A stretch of DNA of 23,296 bases from an uncultured Prevotellaceae bacterium. GTDB lineage: Bacteria; Bacteroidota; Bacteroidia; Bacteroidales; Bacteroidaceae. The position numbers and the translations under genes are program-made. Of this stretch, positions 1 to 7,089 are shown in pieces. The stretch is taken from positions 1-23,296 of the forward strand of contig CAMPCG010000010.1 in the NCBI GenBank assembly GCA_946644025.1, in the 5' to 3' direction. The notes under the pieces were generated by a model. It ran no database searches and was not told where the DNA came from. It saw nothing but the letters and a program-made list of their open reading frames with translations. Each line of letters starts with the position of its first letter. Position 1 is the stretch's first letter.

Positions 1-92
1 TTACCTTTGTGGCTGTTATAAAATTCACTTTTTTCCTTCTCCCGTCTGGCATTTTCAACTCATAATTCGGTCTATCTTTGCAGCCGACAAGT

Positions 93-156
93 AGGAGGCG
101 ACGTGTCCCACGTCGCAATTCAGCGGATTGTTGCGACGTGAGACACGTCGCCTCCT
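93..156. repeat. Inverted pair of small palindromes (REP/BIME-like)
   Basis: Arms 93-118 and 131-156 are reverse complements at 25 of 26 positions, with a 12-nt loop. Each arm is itself a palindrome: GCGACGTG-TCC-CACGTCGC at 98-116 and GCGACGTG-AGA-CACGTCGC at 133-151, both with 8-bp arms and a 3-nt loop. The element can therefore fold as one long hairpin or two small ones. This arrangement resembles bacterial REP/BIME elements; that family assignment is inference. No transposase is visible in the window. Confidence 0.8.
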
Positions 157-385
157 TCTGCATAAGTGGTGTAATAACTATTAGTTGTATAGTAAATTAT
201 AAGTAGGCAAGCACAAGATGACACATCTCTCTGCTTTGTTCCTGCTTAATACCCGTTTCCGGAATTAACACTGCTCCCGAAAAATATTTACAACAAGCCT
301 CTCATAACTCCGAAATTCTGAACGAGGCCGCCGCCAGACTCGGGGGAGGCGAGTTTTGAGGGGCGATAACCGCCCTTGGAGTTTG

Positions 386-480
386 GACGGCTCAAACTAT
401 GGGTTTGCTTACTTCAAACCCTGGCTTTGCTTACTTCAAACCCTGGCTTTGCCGTAAGCAAACCCACCGTCAGAGCCGTT
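386..480. repeat. Tandem 22-bp repeat inside an inverted repeat
   Basis: Two perfect tandem copies of a 22-bp unit occupy 404-425 and 426-447. They are enclosed by a 12-bp inverted repeat (GGGTTTGCTTAC at 401-412, GTAAGCAAACCC at 454-465) and by an outer 7-bp pair (ACGGCTC at 387-393, GAGCCGT at 473-479). The whole could fold into a long imperfect hairpin. No gene is associated. Confidence 0.65.
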
Positions 481-692
481 CAGACTATGCGTCATTGACG
501 ACATGATTATGCGTGTAAAGAAATCGGAAGATGTTTATTTACAAACACTTCCGCGATTCGTCCCGATTTCCACGCCGTAAATCCTGTACGCCCGCCACCG
601 CCGTCGGCGACATTCACGCTCAAGAAAAAAGCTCCAAAAAACTCATTTTAGAGGCAGAGAAGTGTTAAAAAAGCCGTTTCAGAGGGCTGCTT

Positions 693-764
693 CCTGCACA
701 AAACGGCCCGTTTGTGCAGGTTCTGAGGGGGCGAAACCTGCACAGAACGGGCGATTTGTGCATA
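693..764. repeat. Competing hairpins from CCTGCACA motifs
   Basis: CCTGCACA occurs at 693-700 and 737-744, and its complement TGTGCAGG at 713-720. The middle copy can pair with either side: CCTGCACAAA (693-702) with TTTGTGCAGG (711-720), or 706-722 with 735-752, the latter with one bulged base. This allows two mutually exclusive hairpins. No reading frame follows directly, so an attenuator role is unsupported; a repetitive element is equally likely. Confidence 0.5.
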
Positions 765-1003
765 CAATTTTTCTGGAAGGCGACTTTTCAGACCGCTTTT
801 TTCTGTCAGTTTTCTTTACATCGGGGGGGCTGCCCGTTTATGCAAATGTCAACCGCACAGCACGATAAAATCTGTGCGTCACGTTCTCTCCGGGGTGGCT
901 GCACGAGTAACCGCTCAGTCATAAACACCAGCCATATTATCATGGACACTGATTGGACTGGTTGGACTGATTAATACTGATCTTAGGTCTCGCCATGAAT
1001 CGT

Positions 1004-2668
1004 TCAGGATAGGGCGGAGGCAGCCTGTATATTGGCGACGAGCGATGCCGCCGATTCGTCGTCGAAGAGCTTCATGTTCACCCGTTTCTTCATGTTCGTG
1101 ACGCGCTGCGGCTTGACGTCGAGCAGCACTGCTATCTCTCCCTCCTTGAAGTCGAGCATGAGCAGCATGGCCGTGCGCAGCTCCATGACGGAGAGTTTCC
1201 TGCCCTGTATGAGCGTGGAGTAGTAGAAGGGGAAGTCGAGCCTGAACTGGTTGGTGAGCCTCATCCAGTCGGCGGCGGTGGGTGCTGCTGCGCCGGGGTG
1301 CCACTTGGTCTTTCTTCTGACGCTCTTCACGGCCTCGCTGTTCTTCTTCTCGTCCTGGCTGGCCAGCTCCGTGACGCTGCGGTAGTGCCTTTCCAGCTGC
1401 TGCAGCTTGTCCTCCAGCTCGCTCACCTCGGCGGTTTTCTCTTCCAGCTTCTCCTTCATCTCCGTCTCCTGGCTGTCGTGGCTTTCGGCTGCCTGCCTGG
1501 CCTCGTCGAGCTCGGCACGGGCCTTGGCCAGCAGTCCACTGAAGACGAAGCACTCCTGGCTGAGTGCGTCGAGCTGTTCCTGCTTCCTGCGTCGGAACCT
1601 GATGAAGAGGGTGCAGGCCATCGCCACCATCACGGCGACGAGCATCAGCGCGGTCCTTGCCCGGCTGCGTGTCTCGGCGGCCGCCAGGGCCTCGCTGTCG
1701 GCTTTCTGCTGCAGCCGCTGATAGTCGTAGAGGGCTGCCATCTGGTGTATCGTCTCCATGCGCCGCCGGTTGTTCTGGCTGTCTATGGCGGCCTCGAAGA
1801 GCCGGGCGTAGCTGACCACGGAGTCGGCCTGCCGGCGCCGCTGGCTGACGGTCATCAGCCCGCGGTAGGCATCGGCGGGATAGTGGTCGGGCAGCAGCCG
1901 TCGCAGGAAGAGCTCGGCCGAGTCGGTCTTGTCCACGGCGAGGTAATAGTTGGCCTTGATGTAATAGTACATCTCGTGGCCACGGCTGATGTTGCCGCTG
2001 CTGTCGAAGAGTCCCGACCGCTGCTCGTACTCACGCAGCAGGCTGTCGGCGCGTCGTGTCTGTCCGCGCTTCACCATGATATGGGCCAGCGTGGCGAAGG
2101 CGCTGACGGCGCGCTGGCTGTCGGCGGCCTGGGTGTAGAGCCTGTTGGCCTTCCACACGGCGTCGACGACCCTTGCCGTGTCGCCCAGCTTGAAGTAGGG
2201 CCGGGTCATGAGTTCCTCCATGCGTATGTAGGTAAGGCTGTCGCCGATTGCGCGTGCAAGGCGCTGAATCTTCCGCATGGCGCCCAGCTCGTCGGCGGGC
2301 AGGTTCTGGACGTCGAAGAGCTCGGCCATCTGCCCGTAGACGGCTATCAGCTGGCGGGCGTCGCTCACGGTGTCGGCCATTGCTGCCGCCTCCTGATAGC
2401 AGCGCAGTGCCAGGGGCGCCTCGCCCATGTCGCGGTAGGCACAGCCCAGCAGGTAGCGGGCCTCGAGACGCTCGGCGCGGGTGCCGTGACGGTCGAAGTA
2501 GTCGGCAACGACAAGCAGCGTCGAGTCGGTGGTGAAGGGTACATACTCCTGGTTCATGGTCCGCGCGCGGGCCAGCTCGTCGCGCATCAGGGCGTCGTCG
2601 GCCGGGGTGTCGGCACACGACAGGCAGAGCAGCAGGGCCACCGCGGAATAGAGATTCTTACAAGACAT
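1004..2668 (-). CDS. Membrane-tethered TPR protein with C-terminal helix-turn-helix
   Basis: The protein has 554 residues. It begins with a lipoprotein-type signal ending LLLCLSC (Cys18). A helical TPR-like region follows (about 50-330, with alternating A/L/Y helical pairs), then one membrane segment (about 339-357) followed by a basic RFRRRKQ stop-transfer. A charged coiled coil spans about 363-437. The C-terminal region (about 488-550, with LSVMELRTAMLLMLDFKEGE) resembles the LuxR-like HTH of Bacteroidota TPR regulators. Known family context: such proteins are thought to sense something periplasmic and act on transcription, but ligands are mostly unknown. Cys18 would be lipidated only if SPII cleaves there; with an internal membrane segment, both anchors could operate. 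The gene has its own promoter (2690-2721) and sits behind the GH115 terminator, so it need not belong to the PUL. The start ATG at 2668 fits the promoter and signal peptide. Confidence 0.8.
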   Translation of the reverse strand: MSCKNLYSAVALLLCLSCADTPADDALMRDELARARTMNQEYVPFTTDSTLLVVADYFDRHGTRAERLEARYLLGCAYRDMGEAPLALRCYQEAAAMADTVSDARQLIAVYGQMAELFDVQNLPADELGAMRKIQRLARAIGDSLTYIRMEELMTRPYFKLGDTARVVDAVWKANRLYTQAADSQRAVSAFATLAHIMVKRGQTRRADSLLREYEQRSGLFDSSGNISRGHEMYYYIKANYYLAVDKTDSAELFLRRLLPDHYPADAYRGLMTVSQRRRQADSVVSYARLFEAAIDSQNNRRRMETIHQMAALYDYQRLQQKADSEALAAAETRSRARTALMLVAVMVAMACTLFIRFRRRKQEQLDALSQECFVFSGLLAKARAELDEARQAAESHDSQETEMKEKLEEKTAEVSELEDKLQQLERHYRSVTELASQDEKKNSEAVKSVRRKTKWHPGAAAPTAADWMRLTNQFRLDFPFYYSTLIQGRKLSVMELRTAMLLMLDFKEGEIAVLLDVKPQRVTNMKKRVNMKLFDDESAASLVANIQAASALS

Positions 2669-2689
2669 AGCCTGACCTTAAATTTGGTG

Positions 2690-2721
2690 CAAAAGTAGGG
2701 AAAAAGGGCGACAAATGCAAA
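2690..2721 (-). promoter_or_regulatory. Bacteroidota-type promoter for the TPR/HTH gene
   Basis: On the minus strand, TTTG (2721-2718) is followed by a 20-nt spacer and TACTTTTG (2697-2690). These match the -33 TTTG and -7 TAnnTTTG consensus of the primary sigma factor in Bacteroides. The expected transcription start is near 2685, giving a leader of under 20 nt to the ATG at 2668. Confidence 0.65.
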
Positions 2722-2756
2722 TTATGGCCGAACTTTTAATAAACCAAGAATAAACC

Positions 2757-2799
2757 AAAACGGAAGGAATTGTCTGGGGGACAATGCCTTCCGTTTTTT
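2757..2799 (-). terminator. Rho-independent terminator after GH115
   Basis: The stem is AAAACGGAAGG (2757-2767) with CCTTCCGTTTT (2787-2797), extended by an inner ATTGTC/GACAAT pair (2769-2774 / 2780-2785), with a 5-nt loop. On the minus strand it follows the GH115 stop by about 30 nt and ends in TTTT. The plus strand has an even better T-tract, so it could work both ways, though no plus-strand gene precedes it. Confidence 0.8.
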
Positions 2800-2832
2800 A
2801 CAGGGGGCGGCGGGGAGGGGCGGCGGGGGCCG

Positions 2833-5433
2833 TTACTGCCGGGTGTGTGTGCTCTCGTCCATGAAGAGGTAGGAGGGCTGGTAGCCGCCGAAGTCGACGA
2901 CAATCTTCTCGAAGACGATGCCGGGATGGCGGGGGGTAAGGGTCAGCTCGTGATAGGCCGGGGATTGCGAATCCCCTCCCACAGAGCGGCCGACGGGCAG
3001 GGTGACGACCTTCTCCACGACGCGACGGGCGATGGTGGGATAGAACTCGGAGTACATGTAGGGCTGGCGGTCTACGAGCGTCTTGTTGAAGTTGACGGTC
3101 TGGGGGTCTGAGCCGTCGAGGCTGACGGTGTACTCATGGCCTCCGACGTTGAGGAAGTCGAGGGTGGACTTCACCACGATGTGCACGCGGACGGAGTCGA
3201 GGGACGGCCAGAAGGGACCCGCTGCTGACGCACCGGGAATGGTGGCGGAGGGGCCCGGTGCTGACGCACCGGGAATAGTGGCGGAGGGCAGGGAGAAGCG
3301 GTAGGTCAGCGTGGCGCCGTCGACGGGGGCGGTGTAGGGCGTGAGGGCCACGGCGCTGCGTGTGCGTCCGTAGTAGGGATAGACGGTCCAGGCGGTGCCG
3401 CTGGGGGCGTCGGCCTTGTAGAAGTGCTCGGCCTCCATCGAGACGTAGCCGGCGGAGGGGCTGAAGGTGTAGCCGCCGGTGGAGGACTGGGGTTGTTGCT
3501 GTGATACAGCAACATACCGGACAGCGGGCAGGAGGTCGTGGGGGAAGTTGTCGTTCCACGAGCGGTAGCCTATGTGCTTCTGCGTCATCATGCCGCGCCA
3601 CTTGCCGCCGGCGATGTCGTTGTTGTAGGCGGCGCAGAGGAGCGAGTCACGGCGGAAGCACTGCTCCACGCGCCGGGCCCAGCCGTTGGCGTCGGGGTCG
3701 TTAAGGCTGGCCATGTGCAGGTTCATGGCCTGGGCGTAGTACATGTCGTAGAGGTTGGCCATGGCCTGGACAGGGAAGAGCAGCGTCTGGCGGTAGAAGT
3801 CGCGTGCCTGGTCGGGCACCTGGTCGTAGAGCCGCAGGGCGCGCAGCTCCAGGCGCTGGTAGTCGTCGGCCACGCGTCGCCACTCGCCGGTCTGCACGTT
3901 GTAGGTGCGGGCGTCGAGCATCTCGGGCGTCACGCGGGCCATGTACTGGCAGTTCTGGTTGTAGATGTCGGCGGCCTCGGCGGCGACAGCCTCGGCAGAA
4001 GAACCGCCGAGCGCGGACTGGAAGAAGCGGCGGGTGTGGCCGGTAACGTTCTGCAGGGTATACTCACGCGGGTTCCAGGCCATGTCCATGAAGAGCTGTA
4101 TGGGGTACTCCATGGGCTTGAGGTCGCCAACGTTGAGAATCCACAGGCGCTGTATGCCGAAATCGTAGGCCAGGGATAGCTGTTCAAACATCTGCTGCGT
4201 CTGTGTGACGTTGAGCCACTTGGTGTTGCGGGGTGCTCCTACGTAGTCCACGTGGTAGTAGATGCCCCATCCGCCCTTGCGGCTGCGCTCCTTCGGGGTG
4301 ATGGGCACGCGGCGTATGTCGCCCCAGTTGTCGTCGCTGATGAGGATGGTCACGTCGTCGGGCACGCGCAGGCCGGCGTCGTAGTAGTCCTGCACCTCCT
4401 TATAGAGGGCCCACACCTGGGTAGTCTTTTCGGCGGGCTTGCCGGTAACGTCCTTGATGATGCGGCGCTGGTTGTTGATGATGCGCTCCATGAGGCGTGT
4501 GTCGGCCTTGTCGCTCATGGCCTCGTCGCCGTCGCCGCGCATACCGATGGTGACGATGTCCTCGGTGCCCTTCATACGCTCTATGCCCTCGCGGAAGAAC
4601 TGGTCGAGCTTCTGCTGGTTGGTCTCATAGTTCCATGCCCCCCACTCCTTTCGCCGGCGGGCATACTCCTGGTGGTTGCGGGCCATGGGCTCGTGGTGGC
4701 TGGTGCCTATGATGACGCCCATGCGGTCGGCGGTCGGCCCGTTCTGCGGGTCGTCGGCATAGAAAGCCCAGCTCCACATGGCGGGCCAGAGGAAGTTGCC
4801 CTTCAGCCGCAGTATCAGCTCGAAGACGCGCTCGTAGAAGCGGTGGTCGCCGTATTCGGTGCCCCAGGTGTTCTTCACCCACGACGTGAGGCAGGGGGCC
4901 TCGTCGTTGAGGAACAGCCCACGGAACTCCACGGCAGGCTCGCCGTCGGTGTAGGTGCCGGGCAGGAAGAAGGCCTCGTCGCGCTTTGTGACGGGAGCAT
5001 CGGCCCACCAGTACCAGGGCGAGACGCCCAGCTGTCGGCTGAGCTCATAGATGCCGTAGATGGTGCCGCGGCGGTCGCTGCCGGCTATGACCACCTTGCC
5101 GTCGGCGTTGGTGATGACGAACTTCTCGCGGCAGCCTTTCAGCCCCGACAGCTTCAGGGCGTCGATGGAGGGGTTCTTGCCGATAGTGCCAACAAGGAGT
5201 TGTGGAGTAGCGGAGGTGAGGAGTTGGGGAGCATGGCCGAAGACGCGCTCCATGTCGGCCTGCAGGCTGCGCAGGGCAATCTTCACGCCCTCGTAGTCGG
5301 CCTCGCTGTAGCCGATGGTGGCATTGGAGAGGGCGATGGCCCCGGGCTGCGGTGAGAAACTGATGAACTGGCCGGCTACCGAGAGCACGGCTATCTGCGC
5401 AAGGGCAAAGAGGGAAAGAATGAGTCGCTTCAT
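2833..5433 (-). CDS. GH115 xylan alpha-(4-O-methyl)-glucuronidase
   Basis: The protein has 866 residues with an N-terminal Sec signal (about 1-20, MKRLILSLFALAQIAVLSVA) and no lipobox Cys, so probably periplasmic. Family signatures: DRRGTIYGIYELSRQLGVSP (120-139) then WYWWAD, LFLNDEAP (173-180), GTSHHEPM (243-250), GMRGDGDEAM (297-306) and YKEVQDYYDAGL (344-355). Acidic residues in the last two are likely active-site candidates (Asp301/Asp303, Glu346), by analogy with the characterised Bacteroides enzyme as I recall it. A C-terminal beta domain (about 655-860) contains NVGGHEYTVSLDG. GH115 enzymes remove (4-O-methyl)glucuronic acid from terminal and internal xylose units. Odd features: peptides encoded by small palindromes (642-647, 717-741, 820-825) and by an octamer repeat (about 67-80) interrupt otherwise typical sequence in or near the C-terminal and N-terminal domains. 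The promoter candidate is at 5457-5464 and the terminator at 2757-2799. Confidence 0.95.
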   Translation of the reverse strand: MKRLILSLFALAQIAVLSVAGQFISFSPQPGAIALSNATIGYSEADYEGVKIALRSLQADMERVFGHAPQLLTSATPQLLVGTIGKNPSIDALKLSGLKGCREKFVITNADGKVVIAGSDRRGTIYGIYELSRQLGVSPWYWWADAPVTKRDEAFFLPGTYTDGEPAVEFRGLFLNDEAPCLTSWVKNTWGTEYGDHRFYERVFELILRLKGNFLWPAMWSWAFYADDPQNGPTADRMGVIIGTSHHEPMARNHQEYARRRKEWGAWNYETNQQKLDQFFREGIERMKGTEDIVTIGMRGDGDEAMSDKADTRLMERIINNQRRIIKDVTGKPAEKTTQVWALYKEVQDYYDAGLRVPDDVTILISDDNWGDIRRVPITPKERSRKGGWGIYYHVDYVGAPRNTKWLNVTQTQQMFEQLSLAYDFGIQRLWILNVGDLKPMEYPIQLFMDMAWNPREYTLQNVTGHTRRFFQSALGGSSAEAVAAEAADIYNQNCQYMARVTPEMLDARTYNVQTGEWRRVADDYQRLELRALRLYDQVPDQARDFYRQTLLFPVQAMANLYDMYYAQAMNLHMASLNDPDANGWARRVEQCFRRDSLLCAAYNNDIAGGKWRGMMTQKHIGYRSWNDNFPHDLLPAVRYVAVSQQQPQSSTGGYTFSPSAGYVSMEAEHFYKADAPSGTAWTVYPYYGRTRSAVALTPYTAPVDGATLTYRFSLPSATIPGASAPGPSATIPGASAAGPFWPSLDSVRVHIVVKSTLDFLNVGGHEYTVSLDGSDPQTVNFNKTLVDRQPYMYSEFYPTIARRVVEKVVTLPVGRSVGGDSQSPAYHELTLTPRHPGIVFEKIVVDFGGYQPSYLFMDESTHTRQ
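2960..2976. repeat. Palindrome family A copy inside GH115
   Basis: GGGGATT-GCG-AATCCCC is a perfect 7-bp-arm palindrome with a 3-nt loop. In the GH115 frame it encodes GDSQSP (residues 820-825). The same element with loop GCA occurs twice in the PD40 gene (6359-6375, 6401-6417), encoding GDLQSP, and a degenerate copy there (6809-6825) encodes GDYKSP. Confidence 0.8.
3218..3288. repeat. Tandem 36-bp duplication with palindrome, in frame in GH115
   Basis: Two copies of a 36-bp unit encode ATIPGASAPGPS and ATIPGASAAGPF (about residues 718-741). The second carries a perfect palindrome CCCGGTGC-TGAC-GCACCGGG (3254-3273); the first has a decayed left arm (3218-3237). The low-complexity peptide sits in the C-terminal beta domain between otherwise family-like sequence, suggesting an in-frame insertion followed by duplication. 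Confidence 0.75.
3495..3513. repeat. Palindrome family B copy inside GH115
   Basis: GTTGCTGT-GAT-ACAGCAAC is a perfect 8-bp-arm palindrome with a 3-nt loop, encoding part of VAVSQQQ at residues 641-647. It matches the copy at 15525-15543 in SusD1 except for one compensatory A:T swap, and both are followed by ATAC. A third, more diverged member lies at 15633-15651. Confidence 0.75.
5196..5235. repeat. Degenerate octamer repeat in GH115
   Basis: Five consecutive 8-nt units beginning GGAG (5196, 5204, 5212, 5220, 5228) run through the reading frame. They encode PQLLTSAT followed by PQLLVG, an 8-residue period. It resembles the heptamer repeats elsewhere in the window but with unit length 8. Confidence 0.6.
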
Positions 5434-5439
5434 ACTTTT

Positions 5440-5466
5440 ACTATCTTTGTTCGCTGCAAAGATAGT
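5440..5466 (-). promoter_or_regulatory. Self-complementary -7 element upstream of GH115
   Basis: ACTATCTTTG (5440-5449) and CAAAGATAGT (5457-5466) form a perfect 10-bp inverted repeat with a 7-nt loop. The minus-strand TATCTTTG (5464-5457) matches the Bacteroidota -7 box and lies 23 nt before the GH115 ATG. No TTTG is found at the expected -33 position, so an activator may be needed. The plus-strand arm is also a -7 match. The symmetry may be an operator or a transcript hairpin. Confidence 0.55.
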
Positions 5467-5504
5467 AAGTATGCGCGATTTCGTTTTTTGTTATTGTTTC
5501 AAAT

Positions 5505-5546
5505 AGTTCACAATTCACTATTCACTGTTCACTTATTCCTATTCAT
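5505..5546. repeat. Heptamer repeat overlapping the PD40 gene stop codon
   Basis: Six 7-nt units of the form NNTTCAC, the last two diverged, run without interruption. The TAG stop of the PD40 lipoprotein gene (5539-5541) and its last residues are made of this repeat. It extends into the spacer before GH115. Confidence 0.75.
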
Positions 5547-7089
5547 TAGCCTCGGCAACATCGGTGACAACCCTATGCAACGTAAAATCGGGGGTGTTGT
5601 AGGAATGAAGCAACAGGCGGTAGAAGACCTTCGGGTTGCGCTGGGGCAGCATGAAGGGCTTGGTGGCATGGCCGGCGTCATCGATGGAGGAGAAATAGAC
5701 GCGGGTGTAAAGCCCGTCGTCACGACGGCTGGTGAAGAGGAACCAGCGGCTGTTGAGCGACCAGTTGTGGAAGCTGTCAGAGCGGTCGCTGTTCACTTCA
5801 TCTAAAGGACGTTCATCACCTATCACGTGTCCCTCATCACCTCTAAGGTCGAGGAGCCAGAGGTCGGCCTCGGGGTGCCAGATGGAGAAATAGCCGTAGT
5901 CCACCTGTGTATACATGAGGTATCGGCCGTCGTAGGAGAGGCGCGGCCAGGTGACGCTCTTGCCCGTCTCGTCGGCGCTGATGAGTGTGTCGACGGTCTG
6001 GCCTATACGCCCCGTCGATTCATCGAAGCTGACGCGGCACAGGCTGTAGCGCTCCTTGTCGTAGTCGGTGGGATAGACCTGGCGGCGGGCCGTGGTGAAG
6101 TAGAGCCAACGGCCGTCGGGTGAGAAGGCAGGGGTGTTCTCGGCCCAGTATTTCCGCATGATAAGGGTGTCGGTCAGGGCGGTCTGGGTCTCCGTGTCGT
6201 AGATATAAACGTCCGACGAGGAGTCGTAGACCTCTATGCGCTTACGGCCTGAGAGGTGGAACATCTGCGACGTCTTGTTCGACGAGAACGCGATGTAGCG
6301 CCCACTGGGATGCCAGTAGGGGTAGACCATACTGAGGGGTGTCGGGTGTTGGGTGTGCGGGGATTGCAAATCCCCTTGAACAGTCAGCCGTTGGGTGTAC
6401 GGGGATTGCAAATCCCCTTGAACAGTTGGGTGTTGGGTGTTGTGCATAAAGGTTCCGGCCTTGTCACCGCGGGCATGGTAGACATACTGGTCGGGGTTGG
6501 TGCGGTTGGCGGTGTGGCAGTTCAGGCAGGTGCCGGGCGACTGTCTGTTCTCTACCAAAGGCGATTCCTCGAAGTCGCTCAGGCAGCGCTGGTAGAGGCC
6601 CATCAGGCCGTATTGCTCATAGCCGGGGGGAATGCGGCGGTAGGTGATGCCCCAGGCGCCGATGGAGTCACGGCTGACGTAGATGCTGAAGTCGCGGTAG
6701 CGTGTCCAGCGGCCGTCCTGCCGGGCACAGACGGTCACGGTGAGGCTGTCGCCACGGTTGGCAGCCAAGAGGCGGTGCCACTCGTCGATGTCGAACTCGG
6801 CCGTGGGAGGAGATTTGTAATCCCCGGCATTTGAAGCATGCAGCGAGCCGCCTTTGCCGCCCGTCACCTCCACATCGATGGCCGAGACGCTGTCGCTGAG
6901 CATGGCAAAGTCGAGCGGGGCGATGTCAAGGGGGACGGTCACACCAACATAGTCGGGGTAAATCTGCGGCAGCTCATCGGCCTGCACGGCATCCTCCGGC
7001 ATATTGGATGAACAGCCAAGGGTTAACAACCAACACCCAACAGCTAACAGCCAACAGCTACAAGAAAAACTGGTCTTCTGTCTTTTCAT
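5539..7089 (-). CDS. PD40/TolB-like beta-propeller lipoprotein with CxxCH haem-c motif
   Basis: The protein has 516 residues from ATG 7089; an in-frame GTG at 7098 would add three. The lipoprotein signal ends LLTLGC (Cys26), so it is probably outer-membrane or periplasmic. One CxxCH motif (CLNCH, 188-192) suggests covalent haem c or a relic. Propeller repeats follow: YWHPSGRYIAFSS (258-270), AFSPDGRWLYFTT (321-333), PRLSYDGRYLMYT (382-394) and WSLNSRWFLFTS (443-454). Bacteroidota proteins of this type are annotated as PD40 or cytochrome c biosynthesis-like and often sit beside a TPR protein, as here; function is not established. The gene overlaps the preceding one by 32 nt, implying coupled translation. 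Odd features: its signal peptide is built of heptamers (7014-7062), an insertion of about 35 residues (216-251) contains two palindromes, and the stop codon lies in another heptamer tract. Confidence 0.8.
   Translation of the reverse strand: MKRQKTSFSCSCWLLAVGCWLLTLGCSSNMPEDAVQADELPQIYPDYVGVTVPLDIAPLDFAMLSDSVSAIDVEVTGGKGGSLHASNAGDYKSPPTAEFDIDEWHRLLAANRGDSLTVTVCARQDGRWTRYRDFSIYVSRDSIGAWGITYRRIPPGYEQYGLMGLYQRCLSDFEESPLVENRQSPGTCLNCHTANRTNPDQYVYHARGDKAGTFMHNTQHPTVQGDLQSPYTQRLTVQGDLQSPHTQHPTPLSMVYPYWHPSGRYIAFSSNKTSQMFHLSGRKRIEVYDSSSDVYIYDTETQTALTDTLIMRKYWAENTPAFSPDGRWLYFTTARRQVYPTDYDKERYSLCRVSFDESTGRIGQTVDTLISADETGKSVTWPRLSYDGRYLMYTQVDYGYFSIWHPEADLWLLDLRGDEGHVIGDERPLDEVNSDRSDSFHNWSLNSRWFLFTSRRDDGLYTRVYFSSIDDAGHATKPFMLPQRNPKVFYRLLLHSYNTPDFTLHRVVTDVAEANE
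6338..6442. repeat. Composite in-frame insertion: heptamers plus two palindromes
   Basis: Order along the plus strand: three heptamers (GGTGTNN, 6338-6358), palindrome GGGGATTGCAAATCCCC (6359-6375), spacer, one heptamer (6394-6400), the same palindrome (6401-6417), spacer, then two GGTGTTG units (6429-6442). The palindromes are 42 nt apart, giving a 14-residue peptide repeat with QGDLQSP in each. The block of about 105 bp keeps the PD40 frame open between TFM after the CxxCH region and the first propeller repeat. Confidence 0.8.
6809..6825. repeat. Degenerate palindrome family A copy in the PD40 gene
   Basis: GGAGATT-TGT-AATCCCC has one arm mismatch relative to the perfect copies. It encodes GDYKSP at residues 89-94, the same frame and near-identical peptide as GDLQSP and GDSQSP elsewhere. 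Confidence 0.6.
7014..7062. repeat. Heptamer repeat forming a signal peptide and a stop codon
   Basis: About seven contiguous 7-nt units, mostly ending AAC, cover 7014-7062. Read in the PD40 frame they give a 7-residue period, CWLLAVG then CWLLTLG, which is the hydrophobic core and lipobox of that protein. In the overlapping upstream gene the same tract supplies the TAG stop (7058-7060). Confidence 0.8.

Larger units (their letters stand above)
1..1003. other. Intergenic region without a convincing gene, rich in stem-forming repeats
   Basis: About 1 kb left of the TPR/HTH gene's stop codon. Short open frames at 662-974 show no recognisable family, signal or fitting start, so I do not call them. 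The stretch holds three structured repeats (93-156, 386-480, 693-764), listed separately. Two matches to the Bacteroidota -7 box TAnnTTTG lie on the plus strand at 2-9 and 73-80, but no reading frame follows them. Near 945-980 there is a degenerate run of TTGGACTG-like units. I see no clear terminator for the minus-strand gene ending at 1004. Confidence 0.6.

Noticed and set aside
662..974. Small overlapping plus-strand frames
   Set aside because: No fitting start signal or family resemblance; they overlap hairpin-forming repeats.
1298..2698. Plus-strand open frame opposite the TPR/HTH gene
   Set aside because: It is low-complexity shadow sequence; the minus-strand gene has a coherent signal, membrane segment, coiled coil and promoter.
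5440..5466. Terminator after the PD40 gene
   Set aside because: The hairpin is perfect but no T-tract follows on the minus strand, and it contains the GH115 -7 box.
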